A DNA stretch of 64,000 nucleotides, taken from NCBI GenBank assembly GCA_934644775.1, contig CAKUDB010000004.1, positions 62,001-126,000 of the forward strand, read 5' to 3'. Source of the DNA: an uncultured bacterium. GTDB taxonomy: Bacteria; Vulcanimicrobiota; Xenobia; Xenobiales; Xenobiaceae. The notes under the pieces were generated by a model. That model worked only from the letters and a program-made list of their open reading frames with translations, was not told the origin of the DNA and did not search any database. Positions 52,317-59,493 of this stretch are shown here, piece after piece (the first letter of the stretch is position 1; each line of letters begins with the position of its first letter). A program made the translations under genes and the position numbers.

Positions 52317-52880
52317 GTGAATAGAATTTTATGGCGCGGGGGTATTCTGGCGGTATTAGCTGTCGGCTGCCTTTGTGCATTCGGTTGTACCACCAAGGAG
52401 AAAGTCATCATTAGTACCGGTACGATAAATAGTACCGTCGTGCTTCAAGAAGATGATAAGTATCAGGAGCTGTCTCGCCAGTATTTTGCTGAGCGCATTA
52501 AAGCCAGCCAAGAAGTACAGCGTATAGTTAAAGAAAATTCCAACGTTGATGGCGTCGTCAGCGATAAATCTGTTTATGATAAACTTATGAAGATCCAGAA
52601 CGATGTGGAATCGAAGTGGCAAAAGCGTACCGCCGAGTATGTCGACACCAAGATGAAGAGTATGGAAAAAGCCGCTGCCCAGGTGGCTTTAGATAAAGGG
52701 CTCGACATCGTTTTAATCGATTCTAACGACGTCCCCACTGTAGAATTTGGCGGCCATGATATTACAGCCAACGTTTTGGCGGCTATGCCTGGTTTTGCTG
52801 GAAGTGCCGATTCTGAAGGCAAAGGTGAGCCATCTAAAGATACCAAGCCTGCCGAAGATAGCTCCAAAGTTAGCAAGTAG
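52317..52880 (+). CDS. OmpH/Skp-like lipoprotein
   Basis: 187 residues from a GTG with AGGAGGT upstream, 9 bases after the preceding stop. The signal peptide ends in a lipobox-like CAFGCTTKE, suggesting a lipid anchor. The OmpH pattern is present: STVVLQEDDKYQELSRQY, a helical arm of ~80 residues, then LDIVLIDSNDVPTVEFGGHD-ITANV. A Ser/Lys/Glu-rich tail follows. Probably a tethered periplasmic chaperone in the same operon as bamA. Confidence 0.78.
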   Translation: MNRILWRGGILAVLAVGCLCAFGCTTKEKVIISTGTINSTVVLQEDDKYQELSRQYFAERIKASQEVQRIVKENSNVDGVVSDKSVYDKLMKIQNDVESKWQKRTAEYVDTKMKSMEKAAAQVALDKGLDIVLIDSNDVPTVEFGGHDITANVLAAMPGFAGSADSEGKGEPSKDTKPAEDSSKVSK

Positions 52881-52901
52881 GAGAGCGGAGGAATAAACAG
52901 T

Positions 52902-53375
52902 TTGAAGTATTCGAAGTTTGTACACTGCTTAATTCTTACAGCCGTAAGTGCTGTTTTGCTTCTGGGGGGCAGCGGCTGTGCTGAGCGGACTCTAAAAGTT
53001 GGTGTGGTCAATACCGAGAGGATTATTAGAGAGAATCCAAAGTATATGGAGCTCAACGTTATCCTCTCTGACGAGCGCAGTAAGCTTTACTCACAAATCC
53101 CTAGCAACGTCAGAAGTATGTCTGTAGCCCAAAAAAAGGCTTTACAAGAAAAGTTGGCTAAGGACGCAGCCGAGAGTTCCAGCAAGTTTGACAAGCTCTA
53201 CAACGAGAGCATGAAGGGCTTGCGAGAAGATATTAAAAATCAAGCCTCCGAAGTTGCCAAAGATAAAGGTATCGATTTGGTCGTAGTCAATACCGTAAAT
53301 TATCCAGTTGTGCTTTATACCAACGGAGATAATATTACCTTAGACATTTTGTTAAAAATGGATAGCTCTAAATAG
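52902..53375 (+). CDS. OmpH/Skp-like lipoprotein, short
   Basis: 157 residues from a TTG, chosen because CGGAGGA lies 8-9 bases upstream. The signal peptide has a convincing lipobox LLGGSGCAER. The mature part is canonical Skp length: LKVGVVNTERIIRENPKYME, then a helical arm with the charged heptad region, then IDLVVVNTVNYPVVLYTNGD-NITLDI. Its stop codon is immediately followed by the ATG of the lpxD-like gene, so the two are translationally coupled. Confidence 0.82.
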   Translation: MKYSKFVHCLILTAVSAVLLLGGSGCAERTLKVGVVNTERIIRENPKYMELNVILSDERSKLYSQIPSNVRSMSVAQKKALQEKLAKDAAESSSKFDKLYNESMKGLREDIKNQASEVAKDKGIDLVVVNTVNYPVVLYTNGDNITLDILLKMDSSK

Positions 53376-54089
53376 ATGAAAGAAGAATTGATCCACCCGA
53401 GCGCTTGTATAGATAGCTCTGCTTCTTTAGGCCTGGGATGCAGAGTTGGGGCTATGGCTGTAATTGAGAGTGGAGCCAAGGTGGGAGCCGAAGCCCAAAT
53501 TGGCCCCAAGGCTTATATCGGTCGCAATGTCAACTTAGGTTGTCAAGTAGTGATCGGCTGTGGGGCTGTGATTATGGACGATACTGTAATCGGCGATAAA
53601 GCTGTAATTGAAGCTGGAGCCGTTTTAGGTATGGACGGTTTTGGCTATGTCTTCGATGGTCAGAGCCATCGCAAAATCCCCCAGGTAGGCAATGTCGTTA
53701 TTGGTGAGGGGGCCAAGATTGGCTCTTGCTCTTGTGTAGATAGAGCGGCTACAGCTTCTACAATAATTGGGGACTACACAGAATTAGGCCATATGGTTAT
53801 GGTCGGCCATAATAGTAAAGTTGGCAGCCATTGTCGTATTGGCGACCAAAGTGGTTTAACAGGTTCGTCTATAGTGGGCAACAATTGTACCATAGGCTCC
53901 CAATGTGGTATCGGGGTGCGTGTAGAATTGGGAGACGGTTGCGTACTTATGGATCGCTCCACAGCTATGCGTAAATACGAAGCCGGGCAAGTTTTGGCCG
54001 GTAATCCTGGTCGTCCGGTGGCCGAGGTACGCCGTATCGAGGCTGCTTTTAATTTACTTCCCAAGTTGTTAAAAGAGCATATGAAGTGA
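53376..54089 (+). CDS. lpxD: LpxD-like UDP-3-O-acyl-glucosamine N-acyltransferase, short form
   Basis: 237 residues, starting at the base after the previous stop. It is a left-handed beta-helix of hexapeptide repeats. LpxD-specific signature: GMDGFGYVFDG-QSHRKIPQVG-NVVIGEGAKIG, then VGHNSKVGSHCRIG with the catalytic His at H145. Normal LpxD is ~340 residues with an N-terminal uridine-binding domain (~100 residues); here only about 8 residues precede the helix, so that domain is missing. It would add the second acyl chain in lipid A synthesis. Substrate recognition must differ or be supplied otherwise. Confidence 0.82.
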   Translation: MKEELIHPSACIDSSASLGLGCRVGAMAVIESGAKVGAEAQIGPKAYIGRNVNLGCQVVIGCGAVIMDDTVIGDKAVIEAGAVLGMDGFGYVFDGQSHRKIPQVGNVVIGEGAKIGSCSCVDRAATASTIIGDYTELGHMVMVGHNSKVGSHCRIGDQSGLTGSSIVGNNCTIGSQCGIGVRVELGDGCVLMDRSTAMRKYEAGQVLAGNPGRPVAEVRRIEAAFNLLPKLLKEHMK

Positions 54090-54094
54090 AACAG

Positions 54095-54139
54095 TTAGGC
54101 CTAGTGGAGTTGCCAAGTTCCGGTAGGCCTAAAGTTTTT
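54095..54139 (+). terminator. Terminator after the lpxD-like gene
   Basis: TTAGGCCTA / TAGGCCTAA arms (54095-54103 and 54124-54132) followed by T5. It ends the bamA-ompH-lpxD transcript. Confidence 0.75.
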
Positions 54140-54301
54140 AAAGGCCCCGGTGGAGGGCTATTTTTTTCGCGAAAATATTGTCAGTAGGGGGAGTACAAGC
54201 TTTGGCTAATAAGGCCGAGCTATTGGGGGGCGAAACTAAGGGAAATACCGTTTGCTATTAGTAAAAAATAGGGACGGCGAATATTTTGGAGCTGAGTTTA
54301 C

Positions 54302-56131
54302 ATGAAAGGTCATAAGCTTTTAGCCTTGGTGCTGGCTTTTGCCGCTTTTTATCTCTTTGCTCTTCCGGTGGCTTGGGCGGCCGATGTAGTATTGGGCGGC
54401 CAAGTTGTCTTCCGTATTAGCAATGAAGAGGAAGCAGAAAAGCTCTCTGAAAAGATCGAAGCCATGTTGCAAAGGGGAGCTGCCTCCTCTTCTATTAAAG
54501 TCGTTCGCAAAGAGATTGGCGTTTCGACAGATAAGAAAACTGCTCAGGGTGGTGATAAAGCTGCCAGTAAAGCCAAAAAGTCTGTGTATAAGATCTATTG
54601 GGGCAGTGAGCTCATTATTGAAGTTAATGATGATATTGCCAAGCAAAACGGCTCTTCACCGGAAGCTTTAGCTAATCTTTGGGCCTCCAATATGCGCAAT
54701 ATTGTCGATATTGGGCTTCTCAATGTCGATACGGCCAGGGCAGTTTTGCCTATTAACTCTGAAAAGGTTATTACAGCTACAGGTTTGGCTAACGGCCCTT
54801 TGGTGGTAGAAGAAGCTGCCGGTGTAGTTGATATTGATGTCGATCAAGATAACGGTCTGATAAAATTGATCGGCAAAAGAGTAGGCAAGTCTTCTCTAAT
54901 TATAAGTAAGGGGCAGGCTTCCGTTACTGTATTTGTGCAAGTAAAAGACTGGGCTGGTAAATTGCCCCGCTCAGTTACTGTGGAAGTAACTGGTACTCCG
55001 GCTCAAACTGATGCTGTCTCCCAAGCGGTTATGCTGTCTTTGGCTGCCAATACCTCTGTACAGCCCGGATGTAGCGTCTATGTCGACGACTCCAACTTCC
55101 ATCCGGTACCTGTCTCTAAGGGCGACAGTATGCGCTTAAGTGTTCCTGTAGGGATCAATGCTTCCGACGATTACTTCGCCGTTAGAGGCGATGTAAGCGT
55201 TCTAATCCAAAATGTGGAGATTCCCTATGCAGAGCAGAATTTGCTTTTGGTAAGTAATCGTCCCGAAAGGGTTGATACTGATGGCGTGCTGATGAAATAC
55301 AATTTCAAGAGGCGCGAGCCCAGCCGCTTAATGTTCTCTCACCTTAACGCTTCGGCCAAGAACCGCTATCTGTGGATAAATTTAGCCAACTTAAATGATG
55401 AGCCGGTAAAAATTGTCATTAGCCGAACCTCGGCTGGCCCTGAGCGCAGCGAAATTTATGTCGGCCAAACGGCAGCTAAGCGCTTTTTAGAAAATTTGGC
55501 TTGCCATTCCGGTTATGTAATCAGTTTGCCGCCCAATTCAGCTTTGGAGTTGGTCTCTTATGTTATGCGCCCTGAAGCTTTGGTCAGCGGTTTTATCAAT
55601 TTCCAAATATTAGAAGGGCCCAGCGTCACTGTGGAAGTACGCAGCGCTTTAGATCCCAACTATAACGATGGACGTGCTTTACCAGAAATAGGGGCTCCTT
55701 TTAATCCTTTTAAGATCCATCCCCACGGCGTATTTGCCCAGCCTTATTTTGAAAATGAAGGTGAGTTTGTGGTGGGCGGCAGTCCCTTAACTTTCCGCTA
55801 CGGAGAGAGCCCTTGGCTGATCGATTTTGAAACTGGCTTGCCCAATACTGGAAACTTTGGTGTCCTTTACAAGTCTTTGGTCGAGTTGAAGAATCCTACC
55901 AGGCGTACTAGAACGATCGGCCTTTACTTTACGCCACTATCTGGTCCTGGCGGAGCCAATTTCTTAATCGGCGACTCTGTTTACCAAGCCGTTTTTCGTA
56001 AAAAGGGCGACGAGGTATTGGTCGCTAAGATTGAGTTGTCTCCCGAGTCGAGTAGTACTATAGAGATAATTACTCTACCAGAAGCCACTTCTTGTTATCC
56101 CGCCCAGTATGAGTTGCGGGGAATAGATTGA
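54302..56131 (+). CDS. Large exported protein with secretin-N-like domain, unknown
   Basis: 609 residues with a signal peptide (1-27, ending VAWAAD). Residues ~30-70 and 95-140 form a helical/strand unit. Residues ~150-215 (VLPINSEKVITATG ... DIDVDQDNGLIKLIGKRVGKSSLIISKGQASVTVFV) resemble the pilus/type II secretin N-terminal domain (BON-like strands of CpaC/RcpA). The rest is beta-rich, Ig-like, with no secretin pore and no further membrane segment. It sits alone between two terminators inside the lpx block, with its own leader (54140-54301). It may be a surface or adhesion component or a periplasmic scaffold. Confidence 0.65.
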   Translation: MKGHKLLALVLAFAAFYLFALPVAWAADVVLGGQVVFRISNEEEAEKLSEKIEAMLQRGAASSSIKVVRKEIGVSTDKKTAQGGDKAASKAKKSVYKIYWGSELIIEVNDDIAKQNGSSPEALANLWASNMRNIVDIGLLNVDTARAVLPINSEKVITATGLANGPLVVEEAAGVVDIDVDQDNGLIKLIGKRVGKSSLIISKGQASVTVFVQVKDWAGKLPRSVTVEVTGTPAQTDAVSQAVMLSLAANTSVQPGCSVYVDDSNFHPVPVSKGDSMRLSVPVGINASDDYFAVRGDVSVLIQNVEIPYAEQNLLLVSNRPERVDTDGVLMKYNFKRREPSRLMFSHLNASAKNRYLWINLANLNDEPVKIVISRTSAGPERSEIYVGQTAAKRFLENLACHSGYVISLPPNSALELVSYVMRPEALVSGFINFQILEGPSVTVEVRSALDPNYNDGRALPEIGAPFNPFKIHPHGVFAQPYFENEGEFVVGGSPLTFRYGESPWLIDFETGLPNTGNFGVLYKSLVELKNPTRRTRTIGLYFTPLSGPGGANFLIGDSVYQAVFRKKGDEVLVAKIELSPESSSTIEIITLPEATSCYPAQYELRGID

Positions 56132-56158
56132 GCTTGGGCCTTTAACCTTAAATAAAAG

Positions 56159-56208
56159 ATGATACCTATCTAATTTGTTGTCAAAAATGGTGGTAGGTAT
56201 CATTTTTT
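56159..56208 (+). terminator. Terminator before lpxC
   Basis: ATGATACCTA / TAGGTATCAT arms with a T6 run. It separates the exported-protein gene from lpxC. Confidence 0.8.
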
Positions 56209-56333
56209 ATAATTGCTCCTAAGTTGTTTATAAGTCTCTTAAGTCGAGAAATAGAGGAATAGCCGATTTAGTATAAAAAAATTGGCGGAGTTTTTTATCA
56301 ATTATATTTAAAGTTGTTGGAGAGAACATTTCC

Positions 56334-57167
56334 ATGTGTAGAGCGCAGCGTACTTTAGCTGAAGAGATCTCTTTTGAGGGAGTGGGGATCCATACTGGTA
56401 AGTTAAGCCACCTGGCTATTAAGCCTGCCCCCAGCGATCATGGAATCGTCTTTTGGAGCGGCGGTGAATATATTCCGGCCACTTACGAGTATGTAGTCTC
56501 TACCAAGCGCTCTACCTCTTTAGGAAAAGGTCAAGTTGTTGTAGGTACGGTAGAACACTTAATGGCTGCTTTGGGCGGTCTATCTATCGACAACGTTTTA
56601 ATAGAGATCGATGGCCCGGAAGTACCTATTTTAGATGGCTCAGCTTTGCCTTTCTGTCAGGCTATAGAGAAGGTAGGCATTGTAGACCAAAAGGGCAGTG
56701 AAGTGGAAGATTACTACATTGAAGAGCCTATTTTCGTCGCTGAAGGCGAAAGCTTAGTTTTGGCAATGCCCGACTCTCAGTACAATTTGGAGGGAGCTGT
56801 CAGCTATGCCAGTGCGCAAGTTGGTAGCCAACGCTTCCGTTATTGTGGTTATGATAATTTTGTCACCCATGTGGCTCCTGCTCGCACTTTCGGTTTCTGG
56901 TCAGAAGTAAAGAGCCTCTTAGCCAATGGTTTGGGACAGGGAGGCGATCTGGCCAATGCTTTAATTTATGATCGCCCCGGTTTCGACGTTCAAAAAGATC
57001 AGCGCTTTGTCAATGAGCCTGTGCGCCATAAAGTTTTAGACTTGGCCGGTGATATTTGTTTGCTGGGTCGTCCTTTGCGGGCTTTTGTTTTAGCTATTCG
57101 CGCCGGTCATAAATTGCATGTGGAATTTGTTCGCAAAGTTGCTCAGGAGATGCGTAAAAATGCTTAA
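56334..57167 (+). CDS. lpxC: UDP-3-O-acyl-GlcNAc deacetylase
   Basis: 277 residues, slightly short of the usual ~300. First committed step of lipid A synthesis; zinc-dependent deacetylation. Zinc ligands H75 (TVEHLMAAL), H232 and D236 (HKVLDLAGD), catalytic E74 and H259 (AGHKLHVEF). Substrate-binding regions ISFEGVGIHTGK and PVLDGSA-like PILDGSALPF are present. GGAGAG lies 9 bases before the ATG. The last 8 bases overlap fabZ, so they are coupled, as in cyanobacteria. Single-domain lpxC, not the LpxC-FabZ fusion. Confidence 0.96.
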   Translation: MCRAQRTLAEEISFEGVGIHTGKLSHLAIKPAPSDHGIVFWSGGEYIPATYEYVVSTKRSTSLGKGQVVVGTVEHLMAALGGLSIDNVLIEIDGPEVPILDGSALPFCQAIEKVGIVDQKGSEVEDYYIEEPIFVAEGESLVLAMPDSQYNLEGAVSYASAQVGSQRFRYCGYDNFVTHVAPARTFGFWSEVKSLLANGLGQGGDLANALIYDRPGFDVQKDQRFVNEPVRHKVLDLAGDICLLGRPLRAFVLAIRAGHKLHVEFVRKVAQEMRKNA

Positions 57168-57585
57168 TACTAGAGATATATTACACAGGACTCCCTATAA
57201 GAGTCCTATGCTTTTTGTGGATATTGTCACTCAACTCAATTTCCCAGAGATATTTGGCTACAAGAATGTTACTATGGCCGAGCCCCATTTTGAAGGCCAT
57301 TTCCCCGGAAATCCTATTATGCCGGGCGTATTGCAAATGGAAGCTCTGGCTCAGCTTTGCTGGTTGCTCTATGTCGGTAACGAAACTTCTCCCATAAAAG
57401 TTTCGGCCCTAGACTTAATCGGAGCTAAAAAATTTAAGTTTAGAACTCAAGTAGTGCCCGGAGATCGTCTCGATCTTTACGCTAAGGAGATTGAACACGA
57501 TGATAAAAATATTACTTTATCAGTGCGTGCTTGCGTAGGAGAGAATACCGCTTGCGAAGGTATACTTATTTTTGCCTGGCACTAG
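57160..57585 (+). CDS. fabZ: 3-hydroxyacyl-ACP dehydratase
   Basis: 141 residues from the ATG at 57160 (AGGAG about 10 bases upstream, inside lpxC). Hot-dog fold; removes water from 3-hydroxyacyl-ACP. Catalytic H47 in PHFEGHFPGNPIMPGV and E61 in QMEALAQL are present. FabZ and LpxA/LpxD compete for the 3-hydroxyacyl-ACP pool, so its coupling to lpxC balances phospholipid and lipid A synthesis. Confidence 0.95.
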   Translation: MLNTRDILHRTPYKSPMLFVDIVTQLNFPEIFGYKNVTMAEPHFEGHFPGNPIMPGVLQMEALAQLCWLLYVGNETSPIKVSALDLIGAKKFKFRTQVVPGDRLDLYAKEIEHDDKNITLSVRACVGENTACEGILIFAWH

Positions 57586-57695
57586 AAGGGCTTTTTGTTC
57601 GTCATTCGTTGTAGGAAACTGTGATTAGGCAGGCGAAATAAGTACTTTTTTACGCATTCGCTTTTGAGTGAGACGGAATCGGGAGGATGAATAAT

Positions 57696-58634
57696 ATGAA
57701 GCCAATTAGAGTTGGCGTAGTCGGTATCGGCAGCATGGGGAGGAATCATGCTCGAGTATGTGCAGAACTGCCTCAGATCGAATTGGTAGGCCTTGTAGAC
57801 CTAGATGAAGCCAGAGTCGCCCCTTTAGCTGAGCAATATGGCACAAAATATTACCAAGATTACAAAAGCCTCTATGGAAAGATCGACGGTGTAGTTATCG
57901 TTTCTCCTACTCCGCTCCATTATCAGATCGCTCAAGATTTTTTGAACCACGGAGTCCATGTTTTAGTTGAGAAGCCTATAACTGTGGAAGTGGAGCAAGC
58001 TAAGAAGTTAGTCGCTTTAGCTAAGGAAAAAAACTTAATTTTGCAAGTAGGCCATTTGGAGCGCTTCAATCCCGCTATTGTAAAGCTTAGGCAGATGGTC
58101 TCTACCCCTGTCCTTGTTGAGTGTCATCGTCTCTCCGGCCCTACTACCCGCAATCTCGATGTCGGTATTATTTGGGATCTGATGATTCACGATTTTGATA
58201 TTCTTTTGAGTTTATATAAATCTCCGGCTGTCGAAATCCATGCTATGGGCACTTCGATTTATTCTAGTTTTGAAGATGTGGCCCATGTACAAATTCGTTT
58301 TGCCTGTGGTGCTATAGCTAGTTTAGTGGCTAGTCGCAACTCTGGAGAGCGCAAGCGTTGTTTAAAAATTACTGAGAATAGCGGACGGGTATTCTCTTTA
58401 GACTTTATCAACCAGACTTTATCCGTTTCCCGTCCCGGCCCTGACGGTCGTCCTTTAGATCCGGAATTTATCGATATTGAAAAAGAAGAACCTCTCCGTT
58501 TAGAACTCAGCAACTTTGCTGATTGTGTGGCCAATCGTAAAGAGCCTGTCGTCTCGGGAGAAGATGGCGAGCGGGCTTTGGAATTGGCTGTACATGTAGT
58601 AGAAAGTATGCACAAGGTCAAGATTGCTCAGTAG
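57696..58634 (+). CDS. Gfo/Idh/MocA-family oxidoreductase
   Basis: 312 residues from the ATG at 57696 (GGGAGG 9 bases upstream; an ATG at 57687 is too near the site). NAD(P)-binding Rossmann start RVGVVGIGSMGRNHARV, the HVLVEKPITVE motif, QVGHLERFNPAI and DLMIHDFDILL (catalytic His). Positioned directly before lpxA, where GnnA (UDP-GlcNAc 3-dehydrogenase) lies in some bacteria that make lipid A with GlcN3N. The partner aminotransferase GnnB is not in this window, so the GnnA role is inference. Confidence 0.88.
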   Translation: MKPIRVGVVGIGSMGRNHARVCAELPQIELVGLVDLDEARVAPLAEQYGTKYYQDYKSLYGKIDGVVIVSPTPLHYQIAQDFLNHGVHVLVEKPITVEVEQAKKLVALAKEKNLILQVGHLERFNPAIVKLRQMVSTPVLVECHRLSGPTTRNLDVGIIWDLMIHDFDILLSLYKSPAVEIHAMGTSIYSSFEDVAHVQIRFACGAIASLVASRNSGERKRCLKITENSGRVFSLDFINQTLSVSRPGPDGRPLDPEFIDIEKEEPLRLELSNFADCVANRKEPVVSGEDGERALELAVHVVESMHKVKIAQ

Positions 58635-58683
58635 TTGTCTTATCGACATAAAATATTGTTTAGATTGAGAGGAGATTCTGAAG

Positions 58684-59493
58684 GTGATTCATCCCAGCGC
58701 TATAGTCCATCCCCAAGCACGCCTAGGCGAAGGTGTGGAGATCGGCCCTTTTTCTATTATCGGCGAAAATGTTGAAATAGGAGACGGCACCAAAGTTATG
58801 TCCTCCGTAGTTATTGACGGGTGGACGAAGATAGGTAAGAATAATCGCATTTATGCGGGGGTAACTATTGGCTTGCCCCCTCAAGATTTTAGTTATAAAG
58901 GGCAGCGCTCTTTTGTAACTATTGGCGATAATAACGATTTGCGTGAATATGTGACTATCCACAGAGCTGCCGATGAAGACGGTCTTACTTATGTGGGTAA
59001 CGATAACCTCTTAATGGCCAATGTACATATAGCTCACAATTGTCATATTGGCAATCAGGTGACAATGGCCAACTATGCTGGTTTGGCCGGCCATACTGTA
59101 GTGGGAGACCAGGCTGTTTTGGGCGGTTTAGTCGGTATCCATCAGCATACTCGTATCGGTCGCCTCTGTATGGTGGGTGGTTGCTCCAAAATAAATAAAG
59201 ACTTGCCTCCTTTTAGTGTCGTCGATGGTAATCCCTGTCGTCTTTTCAGTATGAACTTTAGAGGTATGCGCCGTCGCGATATTTCTAAAGAGAGTCGTTT
59301 AGCTGTACAAAAGGCTATCTTTATTCTTGGCTCTATGGGCTTAACTATTAGCGCTGCCATAGAACGCATAGAGAATGAATTGGAACATACTCCCGAAATA
59401 GAGCAATTTTTAGATTTCTTGCGGGCCCCTTCGCATATGGGAGTTCTTAATAAAGCCAGCAATGTGGGGGCCAGAACCCACAATAACGCCTAG
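58684..59493 (+). CDS. lpxA: UDP-GlcNAc O-acyltransferase LpxA
   Basis: 269 residues from a GTG with AGGAG nine bases upstream. First acylation step of lipid A synthesis. Left-handed beta-helix of hexapeptides (IHPSAIVHPQARLGEGVEIG); catalytic H118 in NVHIAHNCHIG (E. coli H125), and the LREYVTIHR substrate loop. C-terminal helical domain with LFSMNFRGMRRRDISKE. Normal length. The end overlaps the start of the lpxB fusion gene. Confidence 0.95.
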   Translation: MIHPSAIVHPQARLGEGVEIGPFSIIGENVEIGDGTKVMSSVVIDGWTKIGKNNRIYAGVTIGLPPQDFSYKGQRSFVTIGDNNDLREYVTIHRAADEDGLTYVGNDNLLMANVHIAHNCHIGNQVTMANYAGLAGHTVVGDQAVLGGLVGIHQHTRIGRLCMVGGCSKINKDLPPFSVVDGNPCRLFSMNFRGMRRRDISKESRLAVQKAIFILGSMGLTISAAIERIENELEHTPEIEQFLDFLRAPSHMGVLNKASNVGARTHNNA

